Shown in pieces: positions 1-7,421 of a DNA stretch of 30,894 bases; position 1 is the stretch's first letter; every line of letters begins with the position of its first letter. Source of the DNA: an uncultured Prevotella sp. (GTDB taxonomy: Bacteria > Bacteroidota > Bacteroidia > Bacteroidales > Bacteroidaceae); contig CAKQPF010000042.1 in assembly GCA_934256705.1 (NCBI GenBank), forward strand, positions 1-30,894. The letters are read 5' to 3'. The notes beneath the pieces were generated by a model that was not told the origin of the DNA, did not search any database, and saw nothing but the letters and a program-made list of their open reading frames with translations. The position numbers were made by a program, and so were the translations under genes.

Positions 1-1
1 G

Positions 2-46
2 AACTGGGTTACGGAACGGACCAAAACGCTCAAGAATGTGAGCTGA
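2..46 (+). CDS. Possible 3' end of an upstream gene, cut by the window edge
   Basis: The second frame is open from the first base to a TGA at 44-46 and reads NWVTERTKTLKNVS. Its charged, ordinary composition would suit a protein C-terminus, and the sequence after it becomes AT-rich and structured like an intergenic region. Only 14 codons are visible, so no family can be named, and a chance open frame of this length is quite possible. Confidence 0.22.
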   Translation, partial: NWVTERTKTLKNVS

Positions 47-204
47 AATTGGTACAACGAACTGGACACCCTAATTGATAATCGCATTTGCCATAAAGGC
101 AAGTGCAAGGGAGACATGCGCTTTAATTTACGAGGAAAAGGCAAACTCCCTTGTTTTAGTTACCTTTGCGAGGGAAATCATTTTCGTTTTATAGAGGAAA
201 GATA

Positions 205-315
205 ATGAATAAAATTCATATCTCTATTAGAAAAGGTGCATTTCTTTTGTCTTTTGCTCTTCTATATAGAAGAAACCATAGGGCAAAAAGGACGATTTCA
301 AATAGGAACAGATAG
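205..315 (+). CDS. Possible small ORF, 36 aa, unknown
   Basis: A short reading frame starts at ATG 205 and ends at TAG 313-315. In its favour are a purine-rich GAGGAAA at 194-200, five bases from the ATG, and a TACCTTTG box at 161-168 that would put transcription start near 174. The product would have a basic N-terminus, a hydrophobic stretch (FLLSFALLY, residues 13-21) and a very basic tail, a shape seen in small membrane peptides but also easily produced by AT-rich noncoding DNA. No family is recognised. The promoter and ribosome site could also belong to noncoding RNA. Confidence 0.2.
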   Translation: MNKIHISIRKGAFLLSFALLYRRNHRAKRTISNRNR

Positions 316-409
316 GACAATAATCAAGGCGAATAGGAGTAAATAATCACAAACTCGAATGAATTGGCGTTTTTGTAGGATAAAACCATTATTTTTCTTC
401 ATTTATTAT

Positions 410-417
410 TACCTTTG
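410..417 (+). promoter_or_regulatory. Promoter -7 box for the acyl-activating fusion gene
   Basis: TACCTTTG matches the Bacteroidota -7 consensus TAnnTTTG and sits 37 bases before the ATG at 454. T-rich sequence (391-400) occupies the -33 area but has no clean TTTG. An AAGGA sits just before the start codon. Confidence 0.6.
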
Positions 418-453
418 CATGATGAAGAAACATTATAAATATAATTTAAGGAA

Positions 454-2964
454 ATGATTAGAAACTATAATAATATTGCTATCATCTCAGGAAAAGATAA
501 TATCAGTTATCCAGAACTCAACGAGAGAATAGCCTTTTATTCTCTACATACTCCAAAGCAGAATAATGCCAAAACCATCATAATCAGTGAAAACCGGCTC
601 GGTTGGGTCTATGCGTTCTTCTCCATCTGGTATAATCATGGTGTCGCTGTGCCAGTAGATGCCTCAGCTACTGTGCAGGATGTGGCTTATATTCTCAACG
701 ACTGTCGTCCTGAGTTTATCTGGACTTCAAGAGAGAAGGAGCAGACAGTAAAGGATGCCCTGAAAGAAGCTAACCTCGACATTCCTTATCTCTACATAGA
801 GGATTATGAACATGCTTCCATGGCTTTCTCAGAAAATGCGCCTTCTACTGACGCTGATGATGATTTCATGATAACACGAGGTAATGACGTTGCCCTGATC
901 ATCTATACTTCCGGCACTACAGGTTCACCAAAAGGAGTGATGCTTTCATATACCAATCTCAATGCCAATCTCATAGGAGTATGCGACCAGGTGCCAATAT
1001 TCAATGCACATCGCCGCACTATGATGCTTCTCCCTGTTCATCATGTGCTTCCACTTATGGGAACTATTATCGCTCCAATCCTTACTGGAGGAGGCATAAT
1101 CATATGTCCGTCAATGACAGGTCCAGACATAATGGACTGTCTTTGCCGCGGTAAGGTCGCAATATTCGTTGGAGTGCCTCGCCTTTGGCAGACGCTTTAT
1201 TCTGGCATAAAGAAGAAGATAGATGAAAAGGCTGTGACAAGAATGCTCTTCAATATTTGCCGTAAGGTAAATTCAAGGTCTCTATCACGCTTCGTTTTCC
1301 AGTCTGTCAGAAAAAAGATGGGTGGCAACATCTATTGCTGCGTGAGCGGTGGAGCCGCATTGGACAAAGAGATTGGCGAAGGATTGCGCACACTCGGTCT
1401 TGACGTTCTTGAAGGATATGGAATGACCGAGACCGCTCCGATGATTTCTTTTACACGTCCAGGAGATATTATCCCTGGCTGTGCAGGCTTGCCACTCCCG
1501 TCTATGGAGTGTAAAATCGTCAATGGAGAACTTCTCGCCAAGGGTCCAAACGTAATGCTCGGCTATTACAACAGACCAAAAGAGACGGCAGAAGTGATTG
1601 ACAAAGACGGATTTATCCACACTGGCGACCTTGCAAGAACGGACGAAAAAGGAAGAATCTACATCACTGGCAGATCCAAGGAAATCATCGTGCTCTCCAA
1701 TGGCAAGAACGTGCAGCCTAACGAAATAGAATATAAACTGGAGAAATATGACAAGAGAGTGAAGGAAGCCGCTGTAGTGCAGGATGGAGATATGCTCCGT
1801 GCAATCATTGTCCCGCAGGAGACATGGGCTTCTTCCCTTGATGATAGCGAAGTGGAAGCACAGCTCAAGAAGGAGGTAATCGAGCCATACAACCTTTCTG
1901 TGGCAAATTACAAGAAGCTGATGAGTATCTTCGTCTATCGTGATGCCTTGCCAAGAACTAAGCTCGACAAACTCCAGAGATATAAACTAAAAGCCATAAT
2001 CGAGAATGCCGGCAAAAAGGCTGACACCAATGGAAATGATTCCGATTCTGTGAAAACAGCCCAACTTGGTGCTGAATACAAGATCATCAGCGAATATATA
2101 GAGCAAGAAAAGAAGATATCCGTCAAGCCTGAAGACCACATTGAGACCGACCTTGCATTCGACTCTCTGGATAAGGTGGGGCTGCAAAGTTTCATCGAGA
2201 GTACATTCGGTATGGAAGTGACTCAGGATAAGATTATTGTCCTCGGTTCTGTCAAGGGAATTGCTGAGTATATCCACAAGCAAAAGACCAAGATGGAAGT
2301 AGGAGAAACCGACTGGAAAGCTATTCTTTCTGCTGACAGCAAGTCACTTGTCCTACCTGAGACTTCACTGCTCTATACCTTATATGCGAAGTCTTTCAAG
2401 GGATTCTTCAGACTTTACAATCGCCTGGCTGTCAAAGGAGTTGAAAATATCCCTGCCAATGGTCCTTTCATCATAGCTCCAAACCATCAGAGTTTCCTAG
2501 ATGGACCGCTTGCCGTGACTGGAATGAACAGCAAGACTATTCGTGATTGTTACTTCTACGCCACGGAAGAACATGTAAAAGGCACCGTAGTCAAATATCT
2601 TGCACGACATAATAATATCATCCTTATGGAGCGTCGTAATCTCAAGAACTCAATATTGAAACTATCAGAAGTGCTGAAACAAGGAAAGAACATAGTGATT
2701 TTCCCAGAGGGTTCTCGCACACACAACGGCAAACTCTCTGCTTTCAAGAAGACTTTCGCCATCTTGAGCAAGGAAATAAATGTGCCTATCGTGCCTGTCT
2801 GCATCAAGGGAGCGTTTGAGGCAAACCCACGTGGCAAGAACACTTACAAGCCACACTCCATCTCTGTTGAGTACCTTTCCCCTATTCAGCCTACTGATCA
2901 GGACACTTACGAGAGCCTTACTGCAAAAGTCAAGTCTGCAATCTCTTCCTGTCTGGAAAACTAA
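454..2964 (+). CDS. Acyl-AMP ligase / acyl carrier / PlsC acyltransferase fusion
   Basis: This 836-residue protein has three domains in order. Residues about 1-515 are an AMP-forming acyl ligase: YTSGTTGSPKG at 151-161, GYGMTETAP at 321-329, TGD at 390-392 and a C-terminal RTKLDKLQR (501-509) carrying the likely catalytic lysine. Residues about 540-610 are an acyl carrier domain with the phosphopantetheine serine in FDSLDKVGL (S571). Residues about 640-836 are a PlsC/LPLAT acyltransferase with NHQSFLDG (677-684, the HX4D motif) and FPEGSR (750-755). By family knowledge such proteins activate a fatty acid as acyl-AMP, may load it on the carrier and pass it to a lysophospholipid, as the Aas and LplT-Aas systems do without the internal carrier. 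No membrane segments are obvious, and membrane-peripheral action is inferred. The start at 454 follows AAGGA and a promoter box. It stands alone; the next gene is on the other strand. Confidence 0.88.
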   Translation: MIRNYNNIAIISGKDNISYPELNERIAFYSLHTPKQNNAKTIIISENRLGWVYAFFSIWYNHGVAVPVDASATVQDVAYILNDCRPEFIWTSREKEQTVKDALKEANLDIPYLYIEDYEHASMAFSENAPSTDADDDFMITRGNDVALIIYTSGTTGSPKGVMLSYTNLNANLIGVCDQVPIFNAHRRTMMLLPVHHVLPLMGTIIAPILTGGGIIICPSMTGPDIMDCLCRGKVAIFVGVPRLWQTLYSGIKKKIDEKAVTRMLFNICRKVNSRSLSRFVFQSVRKKMGGNIYCCVSGGAALDKEIGEGLRTLGLDVLEGYGMTETAPMISFTRPGDIIPGCAGLPLPSMECKIVNGELLAKGPNVMLGYYNRPKETAEVIDKDGFIHTGDLARTDEKGRIYITGRSKEIIVLSNGKNVQPNEIEYKLEKYDKRVKEAAVVQDGDMLRAIIVPQETWASSLDDSEVEAQLKKEVIEPYNLSVANYKKLMSIFVYRDALPRTKLDKLQRYKLKAIIENAGKKADTNGNDSDSVKTAQLGAEYKIISEYIEQEKKISVKPEDHIETDLAFDSLDKVGLQSFIESTFGMEVTQDKIIVLGSVKGIAEYIHKQKTKMEVGETDWKAILSADSKSLVLPETSLLYTLYAKSFKGFFRLYNRLAVKGVENIPANGPFIIAPNHQSFLDGPLAVTGMNSKTIRDCYFYATEEHVKGTVVKYLARHNNIILMERRNLKNSILKLSEVLKQGKNIVIFPEGSRTHNGKLSAFKKTFAILSKEINVPIVPVCIKGAFEANPRGKNTYKPHSISVEYLSPIQPTDQDTYESLTAKVKSAISSCLEN

Positions 2965-3013
2965 ACTCATATATTATAAAACTTTCGACTAATCAGAAGC
3001 AATAATACAAAAT

Positions 3014-3142
3014 GTCTGTAAGACAGCGCCTTGTATATCAAATGCTTGTCATTCTGCATTCAAGTATTTATGAAGGTGCAATCTTACAGACTTTTTTGTA
3101 CCTTCATAAATTTGAACGCTCAAATCAGCCAATTGATATACA
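3014..3142. repeat. Interleaved inverted repeats, pseudoknot-like
   Basis: Three inverted-repeat pairs are interleaved. Pair A is GTCTGTAAGA (3014-3023) with TCTTACAGAC (3082-3091), a perfect 10 bp. Pair B is TTGTATATCAA (3031-3041) with TTGATATACA (3133-3142). Pair C is a 16-bp arm at 3066-3081 (ATTTATGAAGGTGCAA) with 3096-3111 (TTGTACCTTCATAAAT), one G-T wobble, extendable by five pairs past a 2-nt bulge (3059-3063 with 3112-3116). The loop of hairpin C is 14 nt and contains the second half of pair A, so A would close a pseudoknot or kissing interaction. It lies between the convergent ends of two genes. It could be a structured RNA, a 3' UTR element or a small non-autonomous transposable element. 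Confidence 0.6.
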
Positions 3143-3180
3143 CAAAAAATCCTCCATAATCACCGATGGACTATGGAGGA
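3143..3180 (-). terminator. Rho-independent terminator of the GGGtGRT operon
   Basis: CCTCCATA (3151-3158) pairs with TATGGAGG (3172-3179). Read on the minus strand the stem is followed by ATTTTTTGTG, so it terminates the leftward GGGtGRT/NifU-like operon ending at 3213. Confidence 0.85.
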
Positions 3181-3212
3181 AATATGACAGTCTCTAATTC
3201 AGAGATTTCAGA

Positions 3213-4232
3213 TTACTTCTTGTTGAGGAAGAGGTCTGCCTGTACTGCACAAGCTACTGTGCAACCTACCATTGGGTTGTTACCAATGCCGAGGAAGCCC
3301 ATCATCTCTACATGAGCAGGAACTGAAGAAGAACCAGCAAACTGAGCATCAGAGTGCATACGACCGAGTGTATCAGTCATACCGTAAGATGCAGGACCTG
3401 CAGCCATATTGTCTGGATGGAGGGTACGACCAGTACCACCACCAGAAGCCACAGAGAAGTATGGCTTACCAGCGCGGATACGCTCCTTCTTGTATGTACC
3501 AGCTGTAGGATGCTGGAAACGTGTTGGGTTGGTAGAGTTACCAGTGATGGAAACGTCAACGTCTTCCTTCCACATGATAGCAACGCCTTCACGAACGTCG
3601 TCAGCACCATAGCAGTTTACTGCTGCACGTGGACCATTTGAGTAAGCGATACGCTGTACCTCATGAAGCTCACCTGTGAAGTAGTCGAACTTGGTCTGAA
3701 CGTATGTGAAACCATTGATACGAGAGATAATCATGGCAGCATCCTTACCGAGACCGTTGAGGATACAACGGAGAGGCTTGTCAGCAGGCCTTGACTTGTT
3801 TGCCATCTGAGCAATCTTGATAGCTCCTTCAGCTGCAGCGAAAGACTCGTGACCAGCAAGGAATGCGAAGCACTTTGTCTCTGGCTCAAGAAGACGAGCA
3901 GCAAGCTCACCGTGTCCGATACCTACCTTACGGTCGTCTGCAACAGAACCTGGGATACAGAAAGACTGGAGACCCTCACCAATGTAGTTGGCAGCCTCAA
4001 CAGCGTCCTTAGCCTTTTCCTTGAGAGCGATTGCAGTACCTACTACGTAAGCCCACTTAGCGTTCTCGAAACAGATCATCTGAGTCTCCTCACATGTCAT
4101 ATATGGATCAAGACCAGCAGCATCACAAATCTGATTAGCCTCTTCAATAGAAGCGATACCATACTTATTAAGGCAAGCGAGGATCTGCTTGATGCGACGA
4201 TCCTGTGATTCAAACTTAACTTCTCTAATCAT
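3213..4232 (-). CDS. GGGtGRT protein
   Basis: The 339-residue product is a GGGtGRT protein, named for the motif seen here as GGGTGRT at residues 264-270, inside SVASGGGTGRTLHPDN. The family is widespread in anaerobic bacteria and archaea, usually next to a NifU-like scaffold gene as here, and its biochemical role is not established; a link to iron-sulfur or metal metabolism is inferred from the pairing. Other visible features are a glycine/histidine-rich middle (GIGHGEL 104-110, LAGHES 125-130) and a C-terminal segment with two cysteines (C324, C328). No signal peptide or membrane segment is seen, so it should be cytoplasmic. An AGGAGG ribosome site (complement of 4242-4247) precedes the ATG by 10 bases. 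It lies 17 bases behind the NifU-like gene and ends before a strong terminator. Confidence 0.93.
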   Translation of the reverse strand: MIREVKFESQDRRIKQILACLNKYGIASIEEANQICDAAGLDPYMTCEETQMICFENAKWAYVVGTAIALKEKAKDAVEAANYIGEGLQSFCIPGSVADDRKVGIGHGELAARLLEPETKCFAFLAGHESFAAAEGAIKIAQMANKSRPADKPLRCILNGLGKDAAMIISRINGFTYVQTKFDYFTGELHEVQRIAYSNGPRAAVNCYGADDVREGVAIMWKEDVDVSITGNSTNPTRFQHPTAGTYKKERIRAGKPYFSVASGGGTGRTLHPDNMAAGPASYGMTDTLGRMHSDAQFAGSSSVPAHVEMMGFLGIGNNPMVGCTVACAVQADLFLNKK

Positions 4233-4249
4233 AATAATGTATCCTCCTA

Positions 4250-4951
4250 TTAGTTTTTACGTGGGTCAATAAACTTAACTGCGCCGTCCTCTTCCTTGGT
4301 GCGACCGTATGTACCGGTAACACTCTTGAGAGCTTCATTAGCGTCAACGCCTTTCTTGATAGCATCCATGAACTTGCCCATGTGAACGAACTCATATCCG
4401 CAAACCTGATCGTCCTTGTCAAGGTACTGCTTTGTGATGTATCCCTCTGTAAGCTGGAGGTAACGTGTACCCTTAACCTTTGTGCCATAGAGAGTACCAC
4501 ACTGTGAAACGAGTCCCTTACCGAGGTCCTCAAGACCTGCACCAATCATAAGACCACCCTCAGAGAATGCAGACTGTGTACGTCCGTAAACGATCTGGAG
4601 GAAAAGCTCGCGCATTGCAGTATTGATAGCATCACAAACTAGGTCGGTATTAAGAGCCTCAAGAATAGTCTTTCCTGGGAGAATCTCAGAAGCCATTGCA
4701 GCAGAGTGGGTCATGCCTGAGCAACCGATTGTCTCTACGAGAGCCTCTTCGATGATACCTTCCTTTACATTGAGAGTGAGCTTACAGCAACCCTGCTGAG
4801 GGGCGCACCAACCAATACCGTGTGTAAGGCCAGAGATGTCCTTGATTTCCTTTGCCTGAATCCACTTTCCCTCTTCCGGGATTGGAGCTGGACCATGGTT
4901 AGGACCCTTGGCTACACAGCACATTTCCTGTACTTCTTTAGAATAAACCAT
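4250..4951 (-). CDS. NifU-like iron-sulfur cluster assembly scaffold partner of GGGtGRT
   Basis: The 233-residue protein resembles the NifU/IscU N-terminal scaffold fold: ETIGCSGMTHSAAMASE (residues 73-89) holds one conserved cysteine (C77), and LVCDAINTAMRE (104-115) holds another (C106). Extra cysteines occur near the N-terminus (C11, C12) and in GWCAPQQGCC (C49, C55, C56), a region that ordinary IscU lacks, so the protein has up to seven N-terminal-half cysteines that might bind a cluster or metal. Scaffold function is inferred from the family. It is first in a two-gene leftward operon with the GGGtGRT gene. Its ATG at 4951 follows an A-rich leader without a clear Shine-Dalgarno site, as is common in Bacteroidota. 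Confidence 0.85.
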   Translation of the reverse strand: MVYSKEVQEMCCVAKGPNHGPAPIPEEGKWIQAKEIKDISGLTHGIGWCAPQQGCCKLTLNVKEGIIEEALVETIGCSGMTHSAAMASEILPGKTILEALNTDLVCDAINTAMRELFLQIVYGRTQSAFSEGGLMIGAGLEDLGKGLVSQCGTLYGTKVKGTRYLQLTEGYITKQYLDKDDQVCGYEFVHMGKFMDAIKKGVDANEALKSVTGTYGRTKEEDGAVKFIDPRKN

Positions 4952-5035
4952 TTTTTATAAAATTATAAATGTTAATAGTTAAAGTTCTGGTTACTTTAGC
5001 GGCACGTTTTTAACATGCGCACCTTAACATGAGTG

Positions 5036-5043
5036 CAAAATTA
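5036..5043 (-). promoter_or_regulatory. Promoter -7 box of the NifU-like/GGGtGRT operon
   Basis: On the minus strand this reads TAATTTTG, a match to TAnnTTTG, and gives a leader of about 80 bases before the ATG at 4951. A TTG lies 14 bases upstream of it, closer than the usual -33 distance. Confidence 0.55.
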
Positions 5044-5149
5044 CTAAAAAGTTTAGACAATTACCTAATATTGATGATGTTTTTTCACATAAAAAAGGCA
5101 GTTTGATACTTTTTTTGCTATTTTTCGTGTATTATTACATTCTTTTTTG

Positions 5150-5157
5150 TAACTTTG
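5150..5157 (+). promoter_or_regulatory. Promoter -7 box of the DMP19-family gene and smpB
   Basis: TAACTTTG matches TAnnTTTG and sits 26 bases before the ATG at 5184. With a start of transcription near 5163 it supports the ATG at 5184 over an in-frame TTG at 5169. Confidence 0.6.
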
Positions 5158-5183
5158 CCAAATAAACTTTGCATTTTCATAGT

Positions 5184-5684
5184 ATGACATATATTATTAA
5201 GGACGAAACGTTGCGCAAAGCCGCAGGTGAAGGAATGGATGCTTTCGTAGATGTAATTGTGCAGGCAATCAAGAATGGTGTCGGTGGAGAATTGTCTTCT
5301 GACACCATGCAGAAACTGACAAGCCAACAAATTACATTGCTCGGCTATGTTGCCCTACGTGACGAAGTGATGGATGGCGGTTTCATACAGTTAATCTATA
5401 ATGGATATGGGCCTTTCTTCTTTAAGAACCCTTTTGACACCGCTATACGTCAATGGGGACTGATTGAGCTGTGCAGACTGATGCGTCATGTGAAAAAGGC
5501 ATATAACAGAAACCGCGAGGCGCTGGAATGTGAGCTCACTGACGAAGAGTTTATGGCCCTCTATGAGAAATTTCCGGAATTTGATGAATTTGATGATGAA
5601 TTCGTCTCTCATGAAGAAGCGTGGACCGGGATGGTGGCGCATTACCTTGATGAACATCTTGACGAATTTGTCGAAATCGTATAA
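5184..5684 (+). CDS. DMP19 family protein (DUF4375)
   Basis: The 166-residue acidic protein matches the DMP19/DUF4375 family by its core LRDEVMDGGFIQLIYNGYG (residues 58-76), followed by FDTAIRQWGL and a helical acidic tail rich in Asp and Glu (residues 118-166, for example PEFDEFDDEF). The founding member, Neisseria DMP19, is a DNA mimic that binds a repressor; most relatives are uncharacterised, so mimicry here is only a possibility consistent with the charge. No signal peptide or membrane segment is visible. I chose ATG 5184 because the in-frame TTG upstream lies too close to the promoter box at 5150-5157. It is followed after 36 bases by smpB and is probably cotranscribed with it. Confidence 0.8.
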   Translation: MTYIIKDETLRKAAGEGMDAFVDVIVQAIKNGVGGELSSDTMQKLTSQQITLLGYVALRDEVMDGGFIQLIYNGYGPFFFKNPFDTAIRQWGLIELCRLMRHVKKAYNRNREALECELTDEEFMALYEKFPEFDEFDDEFVSHEEAWTGMVAHYLDEHLDEFVEIV

Positions 5685-5720
5685 CTTAATACAAAGCGGG
5701 GGAAAGACCTGCAAACCGAC

Positions 5721-6200
5721 ATGAACAAAGAACAAGAAATGCTAAGAAAGAAAAGTCCAGTGCAGATAAAGAACAAGAAAGCTGCATTCGATTATTTCTT
5801 TATAGATACATATACTGCCGGCATAGTGCTGACAGGTACAGAGATCAAGTCAATACGCATGGGCAAGGCTTCCCTTGTTGATGCGTTCTGTTATATTCAT
5901 AATGGAGAAATATGGGTAAAAGGAATGAATGTTTCTCCATATTTCTATGGATCATACAATAACCACGAGGCTAAGCGTGACCGCAAACTTCTGCTCAACA
6001 AGAAAGAGATAAAGCATCTTCAGGAGGATACGAAAGCAGTTGGCTTCACCATCATTCCTACCCTTGTCTTTATAGATGACAAAGGACGTGCAAAGGTAGA
6101 TATTGCTTTATGTCGTGGCAAGAAGGAATACGACAAGCGCGATACGCTAAAGGCAAAGCAGGATAAGCGAGAAATGGACAGAGCAATGAAGCACTTCTAA
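5721..6200 (+). CDS. smpB: SsrA-binding protein SmpB
   Basis: The 159-residue product is SmpB, the partner of tmRNA in rescue of stalled ribosomes. Diagnostic stretches are KNKKAAFDYFFIDTYTAGIVL (about 17-37), GTEIKSIRMGKASLVDAF, VKGMNVSPY, and the basic C-terminal tail KKEYDKRDTLKAKQDKRE, which in the family enters the mRNA channel of the ribosome. Length is normal for the family. A few extra N-terminal residues precede the usual start region, so a Met seven codons in is an alternative start. The tmRNA gene itself is not in the window. A long hairpin 75 bases downstream ends transcription. Confidence 0.96.
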   Translation: MNKEQEMLRKKSPVQIKNKKAAFDYFFIDTYTAGIVLTGTEIKSIRMGKASLVDAFCYIHNGEIWVKGMNVSPYFYGSYNNHEAKRDRKLLLNKKEIKHLQEDTKAVGFTIIPTLVFIDDKGRAKVDIALCRGKKEYDKRDTLKAKQDKREMDRAMKHF

Positions 6201-6274
6201 GCACTCAGCGTTCAATAAGCACACAAGGCTTTAGTTTGTTATCTTCGTAATTCAAGAACGAAGGCAACATATTC

Positions 6275-6324
6275 AATAATAAAAGAGGTCTCTCCTATCT
6301 CAAGGAAAGACCTCTTTTATTATT
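6275..6324. terminator. Bidirectional terminator between smpB and rpoD
   Basis: A perfect 17-bp inverted repeat pairs 6275-6291 with 6308-6324 around a 16-base loop. The arms end in TTTTATTATT on either strand, so the hairpin can serve smpB on the plus strand and rpoD on the minus strand. Confidence 0.85.
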
Positions 6325-6337
6325 CTCTTACATTATT

Positions 6338-7210
6338 TTATCCGAGATATTTCATAAGTATTTTTGCATTGCCACTGTCACGAAGTTTCGTGATGGATTT
6401 CTCACGAATCTGGCGTACACGTTCACGAGTAAGACCAAGTTCATCACCGATTTCCTCAAGACCCTTCTCGTGGCATCCAATACCAAAGCATTCACAGATG
6501 ATAACTCTCTCTCGTTCCTTAAGAACTTTGTCGAGCACGTTCATCAGCTCCATAGACATTGATTCATGATCCACATGGCGGTCAGTACGGGAATCATCAC
6601 CGGAAGCCATCACGTCGAGCATACAGTTTTCCTCACCGTCCTGGAACGGAGCATCGATAGAAACATGATGTCCGTCAGCACCAAGACTCTGTCCTATCTT
6701 TTCCTCCTCAATGTTTGTAGCCATTGAAAGTTCCTGAACGGATGGACGTCTTTGATGCTCCTGCTCGAATTTATTGATTTCGTGGTTTATTTTGTTGAGC
6801 GAACCGACCTGATTGAGCGGGAGACGCACAATACGGCTTTGTTCAGCAATAGCCTGAAGGATGCTCTGGCGAATCCACCATACTGCATAAGAGATGAATT
6901 TGAATCCTCTTGTCTCATCAAACTTCTGTGCAGCCTTGATCAGTCCGATATTTCCTTCGTCGATAAGATCAGTAAGAGTAAGTCCTTGGTGCTGGTATTG
7001 CTTTGCAACAGAAACCACGAAGCGGAGGTTTGCGGTCACCAATTTATCTTTAGCACGTTCACCTTCAGGACCGCCTTTTCTGATTTTCTGGGCAAGTTCA
7101 ATTTCCTCATCGATGCTGATTAGCGGTGCACGACCGATTTCAACGAGGTACTTGTCAAGGGCTTCACTTGAACGGTTGGTAATACTCTTCTGAATCTTTA
7201 ATTGTCTCAT
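6338..7210 (-). CDS. rpoD: Primary sigma factor RpoD/SigA, short Bacteroidota type
   Basis: The 290-residue protein is the housekeeping sigma-70 factor. Region 1.2 is at about 16-45, region 2 at about 57-125 (DLIDEGNIGLIKAAQKFD, then SYAVWWIRQSI), region 3 at about 130-200 (RLPLNQVGSLNK) and region 4 at about 222-285 (GLTRERVRQIREKS). Region 1.1 and the large nonconserved insert of proteobacterial RpoD are absent, which is normal for this phylum, where the factor reads TTTG/TAnnTTTG promoters like those seen throughout this window. Its own promoter fits that consensus, implying it can read its own gene. It is monocistronic, with terminators on both sides of the smpB junction. Confidence 0.95.
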   Translation of the reverse strand: MRQLKIQKSITNRSSEALDKYLVEIGRAPLISIDEEIELAQKIRKGGPEGERAKDKLVTANLRFVVSVAKQYQHQGLTLTDLIDEGNIGLIKAAQKFDETRGFKFISYAVWWIRQSILQAIAEQSRIVRLPLNQVGSLNKINHEINKFEQEHQRRPSVQELSMATNIEEEKIGQSLGADGHHVSIDAPFQDGEENCMLDVMASGDDSRTDRHVDHESMSMELMNVLDKVLKERERVIICECFGIGCHEKGLEEIGDELGLTRERVRQIREKSITKLRDSGNAKILMKYLG

Positions 7211-7291
7211 CTAAGAAAGTGATTTTAATTTAAATGATTGATGTCAAAACATTTAAGCGCACACTTAGCGCAATATAATCGAAAAACGTAG

Positions 7292-7323
7292 CAAAGTTAC
7301 GAATTATTGTGTTGACAACCAAA
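7292..7323 (-). promoter_or_regulatory. rpoD promoter
   Basis: On the minus strand TTTG (7320-7323) is followed after 20 bases by TAACTTTG (7292-7299), an excellent match to the Bacteroidota -33/-7 consensus. The leader to the ATG at 7210 is about 75 bases. Confidence 0.8.
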
Positions 7324-7421
7324 TATTTTTGCACTTTTTTCATTTTTTTTAGACAATTTCTTGATGTATAGCAGTTCATTTGCAAATACAAGTCCGATAC
7401 AAGGAAGTCGGTATGACCCAA

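Larger units (their letters stand above)
47..453. other. Gene-poor left-end region with hairpins and one possible tiny ORF
   Basis: No convincing gene lies here. A 9-bp hairpin is present at 84-106 (GCATTTGCC, loop ATAAA, GGCAAGTGC, with one T-G wobble). A second, longer-range pair joins CAAGGGAG at 106-113 to CTCCCTTG at 146-153, which is followed by TTTT and could act as a weak terminator for whatever ends before base 47. A Bacteroidota -7-like box (TACCTTTG) lies at 161-168 and another at 410-417. Between them is one possible 36-codon ORF, listed separately. Confidence 0.6.

Noticed and set aside
419..457. Twelve-codon frame starting at ATG 419
   Set aside because: It starts inside the promoter box region, before the expected transcript start, and ends at once.
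3012..3197. 61-codon frame through the inverted repeats
   Set aside because: It runs across palindromes and the terminator of the opposite operon; structure explains the sequence better.
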